Source of the DNA: a virus
Virus record (IMG/VR): IMGVR_UViG_3300047202_000025
Coordinates: 1 to 42,352 of that record
Reading direction: 5' to 3' (one strand)
Length of the DNA: 42,352 bases
Shown: in pieces, positions 1-7,994 of the stretch
Layout: the number at the start of each line of letters is the position of its first letter
Position numbering within the stretch: the first letter of the stretch is position 1
Notes under the pieces: generated by a model
What the model saw: only the letters and a program-made list of their open reading frames with translations
Told to the model about the DNA's origin: nothing
The model's database searches: none
Made by a program: the position numbers and the translations under genes

Positions 1-47
1 CCTGAATCGGTGATACGGAGGCGACTATTGTAAAATTTAGTTGCCAT
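1..47 (-). CDS. Partial gene at left edge (N-terminus only)
   Basis: Only the first 15 codons are inside the window, beginning MATKFYNSRLRITDS; the rest lies beyond the left edge. Two adjacent ATGs occur at 50 and 47. The second is preferred because AGGTG sits about 6 bases upstream of it. The gene follows the 164-residue gene in the same direction, so it belongs to the structural operon. No function can be assigned from this fragment. Confidence 0.6.
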   Translation of the reverse strand, partial: MATKFYNSRLRITDS

Positions 48-55
48 CATTTCAC

Positions 56-550
56 CTATTCATAAAGGTAAGCCACATCAATATAAATGGTCGTGGGAGT
101 AAGAGTGCTTGCCAGAAACAAAAATCTATCACAAGCAAAAGTCCTAACAAAATAGTGTGCTATCTGGTCTGTTAGATTTACTTCCTCCCCGTCAAACAAA
201 GTATCTTCGTTGGCCGGAGTTATTGTGTCCACAAAATATATTAACCCAGTTTGTAGTTGTTGTCCTTGAAGTATTGTTAGTTGGGCAATCTTATGATAAT
301 AGTCATTTCCTCTTGCAGAATATAATTGAAGAACAGAACTACCATCATTAGACCCATCAGTTCTAAATCTAAACAATAGAGCAGCAGGTCTCCCATCTGG
401 TTTTACAGAAACCAGATAGGTAGAACCCAATGCCTCGGCAGTTGCAACAGCCCTTGTGGTTACTGTCAATTCTGCGTGTGAAGCAGTAATACTTCCAATA
501 TCTCTCCAATGGGTTTGAGACCCAATGGTATATCCACCACTTCTACTCAT
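56..550 (-). CDS. Hypothetical small beta-rich structural protein
   Basis: A 164-residue protein with no recognised family. The sequence is rich in Thr, Ser, Val and Ile with alternating hydrophobic residues, as in beta-sandwich virion proteins. There is no signal peptide or membrane segment. It starts at an ATG with AAGGAG seven bases upstream. It lies 10 nt downstream of the 122-residue gene in the head-tail end of the left-arm operon, so a virion role (minor tail, head fibre or decoration) is plausible but inferred from position only. Confidence 0.7.
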   Translation of the reverse strand: MSRSGGYTIGSQTHWRDIGSITASHAELTVTTRAVATAEALGSTYLVSVKPDGRPAALLFRFRTDGSNDGSSVLQLYSARGNDYYHKIAQLTILQGQQLQTGLIYFVDTITPANEDTLFDGEEVNLTDQIAHYFVRTFACDRFLFLASTLTPTTIYIDVAYLYE

Positions 551-560
551 TTTTTACTCC

Positions 561-929
561 TTAAGCTAAACTACAACCCTCATAATATACAACATCCCAA
601 TCTGTTCCATTCCAAAGAAGTTTTATATATTCTCCAGCAGCTTCCAATGTAATAACATCCTCACTTGCATTTGCAGAAGTGGTAACCGTAAGAGTTGCGT
701 CCTTATCGGATGTATTAGCTTCTACCACAACCAACACCTCTTGTCCAATGTAAGAGCCATCTGGCAGAGTGATAGCAATATCATCTGCGGGATTATACAC
801 GCAAACTGGATTGTCAAGTATCCCGTTGTGTGAGGATAGTCCAGTCTTAATGGTATAAGCCGCACTTACTCTTTTCTTCTTCAACTCATAGTTTCTCTTT
901 TTCTCTAATTCCCAATTTCCACTACTCAT
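561..929 (-). CDS. Hypothetical small structural protein
   Basis: A 122-residue protein with a charged Lys/Arg/Glu-rich first 20 residues followed by a predicted beta-rich body with the pattern TLPDGSYIGQEVLVVVE. The body resembles small phage proteins used as fibre or decoration domains, but I cannot name a family. An AAGGTG ribosome-binding site precedes the ATG. It is co-directional with the adaptor gene upstream, separated by about 55 nt. Virion role inferred from position. Confidence 0.7.
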   Translation of the reverse strand: MSSGNWELEKKRNYELKKKRVSAAYTIKTGLSSHNGILDNPVCVYNPADDIAITLPDGSYIGQEVLVVVEANTSDKDATLTVTTSANASEDVITLEAAGEYIKLLWNGTDWDVVYYEGCSLA

Positions 930-983
930 CTTTCACCTTTCTTTCGGGATACATCCAACTATTCCCTTTGTAAAATAATAATC

Positions 984-1736
984 CTATTCTTGGTAAACAT
1001 CACTTTCTGTGAGTTTCTGGAGGAATCGTCCTCCTCTTATTTCGTAAATACCAACATCTAACATCTTTCCTACCGTGTCTGGAATATCAACAAAATCATT
1101 CTGGATAAGTGTCTGTATTAACCTGTTTGCTTCCGCTGTATGAACACCCTGTTTTTCGTCTCCTTCCGTTTCAGTAATTGCAAGACAACTCTCAAGTATG
1201 GCCTCTGCCGCCTCCACCCCCCCGACAAAAACATCAGTAGTTGCAGAGGGTTTCTCAGGGTTGATAATATACAAACAGTGAATCCTGTAAGAATCATCTG
1301 GCTCTCCATAGAACCACACCTGCCAACTTGCTCCCGTTGTTGCGTCATAGGGAGTTCTTACCAAAGCATAAAAAGAGGGATAGGTTGATTCTGTTCCCAA
1401 CGCCCGCATTTTTAAAATCTCTTGTGCAGAAACCTTTTTAGGGGAAGAATAACCAGTATCCTTATCAAAGAAAAATCCATCTGTCTCTTTAAAGTTTATG
1501 GGAAGTTCATATTGCCATTGACCCGATTGAGTTAAAAATACAAGATGTCTTTTTAGGAAAGACCAAATATGCCTTCTGCCTGTTCTTTTATCTATTGGAA
1601 ATAGAAATTGTCTATATCCACGATAGACCATTGCCTTTGCATTAGTCAGGTCTGTTCCGGTGGGGGCAGAACCTGTGCCATAAACCTCAGAGGTCTTGTT
1701 ATATATCTCAGCAAACGAAAGTTCCAATGAACTCAT
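984..1736 (-). CDS. Putative head-tail connector/adaptor protein
   Basis: A 250-residue soluble protein. The N-terminus (SFAEIYNKTSEVYG, then AKAMVYRGYRQFLFP and HIWSFL) and the segment QWQYELPINF match the layout of phage adaptor-type proteins that dock below the portal, in which a helical N-terminal bundle is followed by a beta region with a YELP-like turn. This is recognition of a general pattern, not a proven homology. The gene lies downstream of capsid and decoration genes, as expected for a connector. The ATG follows a ggagtgat leader. Downstream genes are small beta-rich proteins. An alternative is a tail-tube-like minor protein. Confidence 0.5.
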   Translation of the reverse strand: MSSLELSFAEIYNKTSEVYGTGSAPTGTDLTNAKAMVYRGYRQFLFPIDKRTGRRHIWSFLKRHLVFLTQSGQWQYELPINFKETDGFFFDKDTGYSSPKKVSAQEILKMRALGTESTYPSFYALVRTPYDATTGASWQVWFYGEPDDSYRIHCLYIINPEKPSATTDVFVGGVEAAEAILESCLAITETEGDEKQGVHTAEANRLIQTLIQNDFVDIPDTVGKMLDVGIYEIRGGRFLQKLTESDVYQE

Positions 1737-1751
1737 ATCACTCCTTATAAA

Positions 1752-1813
1752 GTCAGTGGGTGAACAGGTAAAGTGGCAAACCTGCCCACCTTTAATCTTA
1801 CCACTTCACTGAC
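1752..1813. other. Intergenic two-part inverted repeat
   Basis: The gap between the 103- and 250-residue genes holds GTCAGTG (1752-1758) pairing with CACTGAC (1807-1813), with AAGTGG (1771-1776) pairing with CCACTT (1801-1806) inside it. The two stems stack on one side with a 12-nt bulge on the other. CAGG/CCTG elements in the bulge and loop could pair alternatively. No U-run follows on either strand, so it is not a canonical terminator. It could be an RNA processing or translational control element. Confidence 0.4.
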
Positions 1814-1838
1814 CGGAGACAGGTTTAAATTTCCCGTC

Positions 1839-2150
1839 CTATTTTGTTTCCAATAAATCCCAACATAGTTTTACAATGTAGGAATTATAAACTTTACCAA
1901 TTCGGTCTTTTATCTGTGCAATCTCCTCCACAGACAACTCAACCTCATTGTTCTCATACACCCTGTCAGCCAGTTTGCTTCGTTCATATTTCTTTATTGG
2001 TTGTTCATTTTTGTCTGATTCTAAAGTTGATTCCAAAGCATTGATAATAGCCATTCTCAAGGTTGCTTCAATTATTTTACCCTGACTATCACCATCTTTA
2101 ATTGGCTCACCGTTGCGTTGTTTTAATACCTGAGTTACTAACAATTTCAT
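1839..2150 (-). CDS. Small conserved-type phage protein
   Basis: A 103-residue protein. The N-terminal MKLLVTQVLKQRNGEPI and the C-terminal segment ELSVEEIAQIKDRIGKVYNS resemble a family of roughly 100-residue phage proteins encoded between head and tail genes, which typically read LSAEEIALIKD.IGK.Y. Their role is unknown to me. It is predicted to be mostly helical, with no membrane segment. A GGAGACAG leader precedes the ATG. It follows the terminator at 2161-2197. Confidence 0.65.
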   Translation of the reverse strand: MKLLVTQVLKQRNGEPIKDGDSQGKIIEATLRMAIINALESTLESDKNEQPIKKYERSKLADRVYENNEVELSVEEIAQIKDRIGKVYNSYIVKLCWDLLETK

Positions 2151-2160
2151 ATCTGTCTCC

Positions 2161-2197
2161 TTTAAAAAATAAAAGGAAGGGGAGGAACATCCTCCCC
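2161..2197 (-). terminator. Intrinsic terminator after the decoration-like gene
   Basis: Read on the minus strand, GGGGAGGA and TCCTCCCC form a perfect 8-bp stem with a 3-nt TGT loop, followed directly by a T-rich tract (TTCCTTTTATTTTTT). It begins 14 nt after the stop of the 395-residue gene. It probably reduces transcription into the adaptor genes, setting capsid and decoration protein levels above those of the low-copy connector. Confidence 0.8.
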
Positions 2198-2210
2198 GTT
2201 CCTAATCAAA

Positions 2211-3398
2211 TTACACACCAGTATCCGCAAAAGCTACAAGATACTTTGTTGCACCGGCAATATAAATTGGAATCATTATATCACCAGTTGCCAAAGCGGG
2301 AGCATTGCCAGTCGAAGCATAAGCACTAATTGTTGCAAGAGCGTCAACATTCAACAGATAGGTAAACCCTGTGTTTGCTCCAGTTTCCTGAACCTTCAAA
2401 ACAGCATTTACTTCTGTTGCCAGAGAGGCATTTTCATTTCTAACACGAATACCAAACTCTGTTTCAGCAACAGTTCCCTCATTACAGAGAATTATGTCAA
2501 TCCCACCAAGAACCGTTCCCGTTCCTGTGCAAGTTCCAAAATTCTCAACCTTAATGCTTAAACCAATAACATTAGTAGCAACACCACCACCATCATTCTT
2601 CGTTCCCAGAAAACTTTCAATTCGGTCAAGTGTGCCACTGTTATTACAAGCAACATTCAAAGAACGGAAAATATAACTTGTGGCATTGGTTGCTTCATTC
2701 TCACCGGCGATTTTTAAAATACCGCCGTAACAATCACCACTTGATGCAACCGATTTAGTCCCTTGGAAGTGAACTAAGTATTCCTGAGCGCCCGCCACAC
2801 CCTTAAAGAAGTTATCACCGGCAACGGTAAAACCATAACTTCTGCCATTCTGATAAGATGTAGGCATTAAAAATCCACTCAAACCAGAAAGAGTTACACC
2901 AGTTTGGAACAACTTGGCAAGAACCAATCCGTTAATGCTGGAACGATTTACTGTTTCCATACAAATAGCACAAGAATAGGGGTCTCCATCCCCCGTTGGG
3001 CCAGCATAATAAACCGCACCCGAAGCCATTCCAAGTTCATCACCTATTGTGCAGTTCTTGTTGGTTCTAACGGGAACAATTGCCCCATTGGGAATGTAAA
3101 TATCCAACCACATTGGGCCAACTTTTCCTACCCACGAACCGGCACAAACCGCTCCTGCGTGCCAATTTGCATTAGTCTCTGATGGTGCTTCAACACGAAG
3201 GAACTTACCTTCATTTTGATACCCCTCGGCAGTTGTAGTTCCTTCTGCATCAGAAGATTTACTCCAACCAGAGATATTATCTGTAGTATCCTGATTATAA
3301 CAAACAGGCATACCTTGATAAACTGTGGTAGCATCTTCAAAATAAACTCTTTTTCTTACGGCCATTGTATCTTGACCGTATCCCATTACATTACTCAT
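2211..3398 (-). CDS. Putative head decoration / structural protein
   Basis: A 395-residue Gly/Thr/Ala/Asn-rich, almost Lys-free beta-rich protein. Residues ~12-130 (AVRKRVYFEDATTVYQGMP ... VRTNKNCTIGDELGM) look like a capsid cement/decoration domain of the kind that binds the capsid surface. Residues ~190-395 show regular beta-strand spacing suggestive of a beta-solenoid or fibre. It is encoded immediately after the major capsid gene and before a strong terminator, the usual place for an abundant head protein. RBS aaaaggga precedes the ATG. Exact function is inferred; a head fibre is the main alternative. Confidence 0.55.
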   Translation of the reverse strand: MSNVMGYGQDTMAVRKRVYFEDATTVYQGMPVCYNQDTTDNISGWSKSSDAEGTTTAEGYQNEGKFLRVEAPSETNANWHAGAVCAGSWVGKVGPMWLDIYIPNGAIVPVRTNKNCTIGDELGMASGAVYYAGPTGDGDPYSCAICMETVNRSSINGLVLAKLFQTGVTLSGLSGFLMPTSYQNGRSYGFTVAGDNFFKGVAGAQEYLVHFQGTKSVASSGDCYGGILKIAGENEATNATSYIFRSLNVACNNSGTLDRIESFLGTKNDGGGVATNVIGLSIKVENFGTCTGTGTVLGGIDIILCNEGTVAETEFGIRVRNENASLATEVNAVLKVQETGANTGFTYLLNVDALATISAYASTGNAPALATGDIMIPIYIAGATKYLVAFADTGV

Positions 3399-3430
3399 TC
3401 TAATTTCCCTTTTCTAAAAAGTTACGTTGA

Positions 3431-3457
3431 GCCAGCCGTTACGTTGCCCCGACTGGC
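3431..3457 (-). terminator. Weak hairpin between capsid and decoration genes
   Basis: On the minus strand GCCAGTC pairs with GGCTGGC (one U-G pair) around a 13-nt loop. A TTTTT run occurs 10 nt further on, so it is at best a leaky terminator or an mRNA-stability hairpin. The flanks contain a direct repeat of CAACGTAAC. Confidence 0.3.
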
Positions 3458-3510
3458 CCTATTCAGAGGATAAGGACTTCCATCCCGCCCTCACGTTTTA
3501 CTATTTACTT

Positions 3511-4133
3511 CTACTGTTGGTTCACTAAGAAACCGGCGTGTCTGAGATTCTCACCCACGATACAATACTGTAAATCAATGTAAGTTGACAACACCAAGTG
3601 ATTGTCATCTCTTGGCGAAGGTTTACTTACCTTGAAGTCCCAACTCGAATGAACCACAGGATAAATCAATTCGTGATTCAGTCCAAAAATCGGGTCAGTT
3701 CCATAGGTGTCAGTGTCCGCCGTGTCAAATAAATCAACATACTCAAAAGCCATTCCCTTAAATACAGGAACTCCAAAGTGAGAACCAATTCGGTATCCCA
3801 TTTGGTCGTCTGACTTCGCATATAGAAGATTTATTGAGCCAATAACAGAGTCATTGGAATACAGTGAATACTTCGCATTGGTAGTCGGGTCTGGTAACGC
3901 CTGTGGAGCAGTTGGGCCTGTAAAGTGCAACTTACGAGTAGCCCTATCCAAAATTACCAACAGACTATCATCCAAATCCCCTGCGTGGTCGGCATAGTAA
4001 TTTGCCCATCGAGGATTTACAGCAGATGTGCAAGCAATACCACCCTTATTAAAGGAAGTAGCACTACCATCGTTGTAATGTCCAGTGTAACCAGTAAACC
4101 CACCAGTAGAATTATTTGTGCCAAAACTTATCC
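3511..4133 (-). CDS. Major capsid protein, exon 2 (C-terminal part)
   Basis: This open frame continues the capsid protein whose first part is at 4787-5243. It has no credible start of its own: the only in-frame start-like codon is an internal TTG at 3975, and the coding frame clearly extends upstream of it (GGFTGYTGHYND..., VNPRWANYYADHAGD). It is therefore exon 2 of a gene interrupted by the group I intron at 4134-4786. Joining after base 4787 creates a Trp codon (t + gg) and gives GIPG-W-ISFG. A Trp just after the GIP motif is typical of this capsid type. Exon 2 contributes 206 whole residues; its C-terminus reads YCIVGENLRHAGFLV. The spliced product would be 359 residues. Confidence 0.85.
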
Positions 4134-4786
4134 CTACAATATTTCTATTGCTTGGACTATATCATCAGTTTTTCTCTACCAAACTGTTCCGTGTATAGTC
4201 TCTGAAGTTTTTCAAAAGAAGCGTCATTTTTATTATTAAGTCGTCTAATCTCAATTAACATAACAAACTCCTCAGATGATATTCTATTGTAACCTTTTCC
4301 TTGTCCTTTTGTAAGACGACTCTTTAAATACTTTAAAAGAAGTTCTGCCTGTCTTTTTTTACCAGACTTCATAAACGGCAAAACTGCCTCTAATAATTTA
4401 GAGCAACGCTTTACACCTTGCCAAGTTAGCGTCCAACTTGGTTTGTGTCGTGGATCTCTTCTTCGATGTGTTATATAGCCACCAGTAACATAACAACCAG
4501 CTTTATAACAAGCATCAATAAACTGCCAGTCTGTGTTATAAACACAAACTATTGGAGTAATCTCAGTAGGACTTCCACCTCGTTTTATGTGTGCTCCAAT
4601 ATGAAAGGAAATACTACCTTCCCCTTCAATAGCAGCCGCTAACCACGAAAAATCTATTTCTTTTGAACTTACCTGCTGATTGTCCATTGTTCCAACCTTT
4701 CAATTTTAACCTCGTTAGTCTAAAAGGTATTAGGAGTTTCCAGCAATTTACGAAATTTAACCGGGTCAGATTTTAATTTTGGGCAT
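4134..4786 (-). ncRNA. Group I self-splicing intron in the capsid gene
   Basis: A 653-nt intron separates the two capsid exons. P1: exon end CCGGGUU (4793-4787) pairs with the internal guide GACCCGG, with the diagnostic U-G pair at the splice site. P10: exon 2 GGAU (4133-4130) pairs with AUCU just 5' of the guide. The intron ends in G (base 4134). P7 is GACUAUA (4200-4194) with UAUAGUC (4161-4155); P8 is CAGUUU/AAACUG (4186-4181 with 4171-4166). The segment AAATTGCTGGAAACTCC resembles the conserved P3/P4 entry of group I introns, and GATATAGTCC the 3' core. Splicing keeps the frame: 457 + 623 nt = 360 codons. Subclass not assigned. Confidence 0.88.
4157..4687 (-). CDS. LAGLIDADG homing endonuclease encoded in the intron
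   Basis: A 176-residue protein with one LAGLIDADG helix near residues 15-26 (WLAAAIEGEGSI, in which the acidic catalytic position is Glu), followed by the beta-sheet DNA-binding layout and a late segment LPFMKSGKKRQAELL typical of single-motif phage and organelle enzymes, which act as homodimers. It would cut intronless capsid alleles and so spread the intron. It has its own RBS (aaaggttgg) and ATG. Its last codons (about QRLYTEQFGREKL) encode RNA that also forms intron P7 and P8, so the reading frame and ribozyme core overlap and constrain each other. Confidence 0.88.
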   Translation of the reverse strand: MDNQQVSSKEIDFSWLAAAIEGEGSISFHIGAHIKRGGSPTEITPIVCVYNTDWQFIDACYKAGCYVTGGYITHRRRDPRHKPSWTLTWQGVKRCSKLLEAVLPFMKSGKKRQAELLLKYLKSRLTKGQGKGYNRISSEEFVMLIEIRRLNNKNDASFEKLQRLYTEQFGREKLMI

Positions 4787-5243
4787 AACCCGGAATACCG
4801 ATTGGATTGTTCTCATCGGTTGAGGATGTCGGCGTAGTAACAATCGCTTTGTATATCTCATCAACCATTTCCCTCAAAGCGTTGTTATACTTCAACTTCA
4901 ATACATCATAAATCTGGGCTTGGCCATTATTCAAATCCATTTCAGGCCAGTTGTAACTAAAGTTACCTTTTGCAAACCGCCACTCAGTTGTGTATTTCTT
5001 GGTAATATTCTTTACAACGTGAGTATCATCAGCCCATCTATTCTTATGTCCAGCATTACCTTCATCACCAAGGGCAATATATCTTTCTATGTTCTTTCCA
5101 CCCTCAAGTTTCATCCTGTTTTTCCAGAACGAATTAAAGAGAGCGTAGGAACTGTAAAGATAAGTCATAGGACAACTATTCTTACGAATGTCCTGTAGAG
5201 TGCCGTTGGTTATATCGATTGCTTGGTCTAAAGACACATCCAT
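4787..5243 (-). CDS. Major capsid protein, exon 1 (N-terminal part)
   Basis: Residues 1-152 of the major capsid protein plus the first base of codon 153. Unspliced reading would append YAQN and stop at 4773, giving a 156-residue truncated product. The N-terminal half has the long helix and extended-loop features of HK97-fold phage coat proteins (YLYSSYALFNSFWKN, EWRFAKGNFSYNW), ending in the NPIGIPG segment that normally continues into a Trp. It lies directly downstream of the scaffold-like gene, as is usual for capsid genes. Ribosome-binding site gaaagggaaag precedes the ATG. Full capsid assembly depends on intron splicing into exon 2 (3511-4133). Confidence 0.85.
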
Positions 5244-5264
5244 TTTCTTTCCCTTTCTTAAATT

Positions 5265-6194
5265 TTACAAACTTACGCCAGCTTTTTCAGCCGCATCTCT
5301 AACGACAGCAGCTTTTCTATCCTCCTCACTTTCGTAAGTCTTTACAACATTCTTTCTGCTTTTCTTGGGTGTCAACTGTTCCGACTTTTGCTTCATACCT
5401 TTAATGACATCATCTTTAACTTTGTCTTTGTAATGTTTGCCTTCATACATTTCCAAAGATTCGGTCAAAGCGTCCTTAAAGGACAAAGATTCATCGGCCT
5501 TGAACAACCTCACAGCACGTTCCCATACTTCACCTCTGGCTTTTACGGCGGGGTCAGTAGGCACTAACTGTCCGTTCCCGTTGGGAACTTTGGGTAAGTC
5601 CTCTGTCTTGCCAAAAACGGGGAATGATTTTTCAAACTCGTCAAACATCCCATTAGCCATAGTCAATTTACCAGCAGATTCTTTAAGAGAGTCTTTTTCC
5701 TGAACTTTGCCTAAACCTTGCTTTAGGGTGTCCAATTCCTCTCTCGTTTTAGTTAATTCTGCTGATAAAGACTCTATAGTAATATCTCCAGCTTCCTTCT
5801 TCTCAGGTTCAACCGGAGGTTCTACTTTTACCTCTACTTCTTTCTTAAACAGAATATCAATAGAAGAATCCAAATCTTCATTTGATTTATCAGAGGCATA
5901 ATCTATAATTTGTTCTGGTGTCCACCCTGCTTTTCCTGCTGACTCAATAAAGTTAGGACTGATTTCCTCACCATACTCATCGGTGGGTTCAACAACGGTA
6001 TCTTCCTTTGCTTCTTTAACCCCCGTAAGTTTATCTTTTAGTTTTTCAAGAAAACCCTTAGACGGCCCAGCAGCAGTTCCGTCAAGGTTCATATTTGGTT
6101 TTTCTTCTTTAACCTCTGTGGTTTCTTTACCTTCCTCTGCTGTAGAAGTATCAACCAATTCATCCTGATTTTCTGTCTCTTTTATCTCTGCCAT
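5265..6194 (-). CDS. Putative capsid scaffold protein
   Basis: A 309-residue, very acidic and Lys/Glu-rich protein with low-complexity N-terminal repeats (residues 1-130) and a coiled coil around 140-180 (ITIESLSAELTKTREELD). It ends in a strongly basic segment (about 270-300, KQKSEQLTPKKSRKN), the hallmark of scaffolds whose basic tail contacts the coat protein. There is no membrane segment. It sits between head genes and the capsid gene, 21 nt upstream of the latter. No protease domain is visible, so it is a plain scaffold and not a protease-scaffold fusion. Function inferred from composition and position. Confidence 0.75.
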   Translation of the reverse strand: MAEIKETENQDELVDTSTAEEGKETTEVKEEKPNMNLDGTAAGPSKGFLEKLKDKLTGVKEAKEDTVVEPTDEYGEEISPNFIESAGKAGWTPEQIIDYASDKSNEDLDSSIDILFKKEVEVKVEPPVEPEKKEAGDITIESLSAELTKTREELDTLKQGLGKVQEKDSLKESAGKLTMANGMFDEFEKSFPVFGKTEDLPKVPNGNGQLVPTDPAVKARGEVWERAVRLFKADESLSFKDALTESLEMYEGKHYKDKVKDDVIKGMKQKSEQLTPKKSRKNVVKTYESEEDRKAAVVRDAAEKAGVSL

Positions 6195-6449
6195 TTACTT
6201 TGTCTCCTTTGCTTTCTCCAATGCCTCGACCCGTTTCTCCAATGATTCAATAGCTGTTCCCATCTTTCCTGCCCTGTCCTCATAAATAACTTCCTCACCT
6301 TTTCCAACAACAACCGTAACTTTGCCCTCGTTATTGGGGTCGCAACCATAACAGAACTTACGACCTTTCTCATTTGGCTCAGGACGAAATCCTGTATGGC
6401 AACCTTCACACTTCACTTCATTTTTCAAACTTTTCGGAACTGGTTTCAT
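6195..6449 (-). CDS. Small zinc-binding protein with coiled-coil tail
   Basis: An 84-residue protein. Residues ~13-36 hold CEGC ... CYGC, a two-CxxC zinc ribbon; the C-terminus (about 60-84) is a short heptad coiled coil (IESLEKRVEALEKAKE). The ATG at 6449 is chosen because GGAG lies 9 nt upstream; a longer reading would need a TTG at 6470. It ends one base before the scaffold-like ATG, so the two are translationally coupled. It overlaps the upstream 96-residue gene by 32 nt. It may be an assembly partner of the scaffold; that is inference. Confidence 0.65.
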   Translation of the reverse strand: MKPVPKSLKNEVKCEGCHTGFRPEPNEKGRKFCYGCDPNNEGKVTVVVGKGEEVIYEDRAGKMGTAIESLEKRVEALEKAKETK

Positions 6450-6708
6450 TTGTTTTGTCTCCAAAAACAATTTCTCTTATTTCAAAATCATAACTATAAC
6501 TTGACTTTTTTTTGTCCGTATTTTCACGAATACCAACAAAATCCATTTTAACCTGACAAGTAAAAATTTTACCAACATCGTCTGACTCGATGGGCAACTT
6601 TTTATCATAAATACAAAATGTCGGATAAATAATTCTATTCTCATTTGATGAAGAAATTTCTTGAGGTTTTTCTTGTTTTTTACCAAGATTTATTCTTCGC
6701 AACATCAT
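6418..6708 (-). CDS. Hypothetical head-region protein
   Basis: A 96-residue soluble protein of unknown family. The N-terminus is basic (MMLRRINLGKKQEK), and the centre is beta-rich with a DDVGKIFTCQVKMDFVGI segment. It begins at TAATG overlapping the upstream stop, with GGAGGAA as a strong ribosome-binding site. Co-transcribed with portal and scaffold genes; no function can be stated. Confidence 0.65.
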   Translation of the reverse strand: MMLRRINLGKKQEKPQEISSSNENRIIYPTFCIYDKKLPIESDDVGKIFTCQVKMDFVGIRENTDKKKSSYSYDFEIREIVFGDKTNETSSEKFEK

Positions 6709-7088
6709 TAATGTTCCTCCATATTATGTTCTTTCATCAATCTTTTTTTCTCCGTGCGATTTTTTACCAACAGTTGCCCCGTATTGAGATTATAAACCCT
6801 GTCGGGGTATTGTTTCTGCATCTTGGGAATATCTTCTACATTCACCGCCATTGCCCACGACCAACGGGGGTTCTCCTGAAAACCAATGTTGACAAATCCT
6901 TTATTGTTTAACTTTCTTTCCTTATCATCATCAAGTTCAAATGCTTTTATTTCATCATCACAAATAATAAATGTTCTTCCTTTGCCATTGTGTTCCCAAT
7001 CTCTTTCATCAACCAATTCTTTGTAGGATAAACTAACTAATTCTTTATTATCCTCACGTTCAAAATAATATCTATAATCTTCTGACAT
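6708..7088 (-). CDS. Hypothetical acidic head-region protein
   Basis: A 126-residue acidic protein with a basic, His-rich tail (NRTEKKRLMKEHNMEEH). No motif recognised and no membrane segment. It starts in a 1-base overlap with the upstream stop, as do its neighbours, so it is firmly part of the portal-to-capsid operon. Candidates include a portal-associated or internal head protein, without direct evidence. Confidence 0.65.
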   Translation of the reverse strand: MSEDYRYYFEREDNKELVSLSYKELVDERDWEHNGKGRTFIICDDEIKAFELDDDKERKLNNKGFVNIGFQENPRWSWAMAVNVEDIPKMQKQYPDRVYNLNTGQLLVKNRTEKKRLMKEHNMEEH

Positions 7089-7480
7089 TACTTTCCCACC
7101 AAAATATACTGAATCTGTGCGGTTGCAGCACTACCAAGAAGTCTAATTCCCGGCATAGCTGTTGCGTTTGGATTCAGGGGAAGAATACACGCCGTTCCCT
7201 GTAAAAGATAAAGATGAGACAAAGTAGCAGAAGGAGTTGCATCAGCAGAACCAAGGGTAACATAAACATTTCCAGAAATTGCTTCAAGATATAAAGAACA
7301 AGCACTTCCAGCAGCAATGTTTCCTAAATCAAGAGAAATGGCAGAGTTTCCAATTATGGGTTTTCCCTGAACAACCTCAGTAGGAACATTAGAGTCTGTA
7401 AACCCATAATTCCTCTCATCATCCCCACCGCCGAGACCAGTAATTTTTATATATTGTTTAATTGCGAGAGTAGCGGCCAT
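7088..7480 (-). CDS. Hypothetical beta-rich structural protein
   Basis: A 130-residue protein rich in Ala, Gly, Leu and Ile, with alternating hydrophobic positions (YLEAISGNVYVTLGSAD, GSAATAQIQYILVGK), suggesting a small beta-sandwich of the kind used as capsid spike or decoration domains. Only a few charged residues are present. It overlaps the upstream 52-residue gene by one base. Virion role inferred from fold-like composition and location. Confidence 0.65.
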   Translation of the reverse strand: MAATLAIKQYIKITGLGGGDDERNYGFTDSNVPTEVVQGKPIIGNSAISLDLGNIAAGSACSLYLEAISGNVYVTLGSADATPSATLSHLYLLQGTACILPLNPNATAMPGIRLLGSAATAQIQYILVGK

Positions 7481-7638
7481 TATTTACCTTTCTTCCTGTA
7501 AAGTTTTTTTCGTTTTTGAGTAGAGGGAGTCCAACCCGTTTTTCTCAAAGTTCCATAAACATATCTGTCTGCCCTCTCACCAGTAAATCCTTTTTTTGCT
7601 GCCTCTCTTTTCAATTTATTTTCCAGTGCTTTTGGCAT
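7480..7638 (-). CDS. Small basic protein, 52 residues
   Basis: A short gene beginning MPKALENKLKREAAKKG, containing ERADRYVYGTLRKTGW and ending in a cluster of Lys/Arg (TQKRKKLYRKKGK). Start and stop overlap both neighbours by one base (TAATG at each end), which is strong evidence that it is real. Tiny basic proteins with this RYVYGTLRKTGW pattern are common in phage head operons, where the same sequence type often accompanies portal genes. Possibly DNA-binding; function unknown. Confidence 0.75.
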   Translation of the reverse strand: MPKALENKLKREAAKKGFTGERADRYVYGTLRKTGWTPSTQKRKKLYRKKGK

Positions 7639-7994
7639 TATTTTCTTCTCCGAAGTCTGGCCATTTCTGTATCTGTTATTCCGGCCTCACTAAGACCTCT
7701 TTCAGTGGCCGATGTTCTTACTGTCTTTCCTTTTTCCTCTTTTAACTTTTTTCGTCTATACCATTTTTCTCCATACCACGCCAACTCAAGCCAAGAGGGT
7801 TTTTTCTCTGTTTGTTCCACAGGTTTTTTTACCACACCATACTTATCAACATCAGTAAGGGCTTCACCAACACCTTTGGGAAGTCCTCCAACTTGACTCA
7901 TTCTATCTGCCTTCATTAAAGCGTCCTCATCGGACATACCTTGTTTTTTATATCTATCATAAAGTTGTTGACGAAATAAATTCATTCCAGCCAT
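7638..7994 (-). CDS. Hypothetical basic protein next to portal
   Basis: A 118-residue Lys/Arg-rich helical protein (MNLFRQQLYDRYKKQGMSDEDALMKADRM near the start, LEEKGKTVRTSATERG late). No recognised domain. It directly follows the portal stop and overlaps the 52-residue gene by one base. The N-terminal helix-loop pattern resembles small phage proteins accompanying portals; function unknown. Confidence 0.65.
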   Translation of the reverse strand: MAGMNLFRQQLYDRYKKQGMSDEDALMKADRMSQVGGLPKGVGEALTDVDKYGVVKKPVEQTEKKPSWLELAWYGEKWYRRKKLKEEKGKTVRTSATERGLSEAGITDTEMARLRRRK

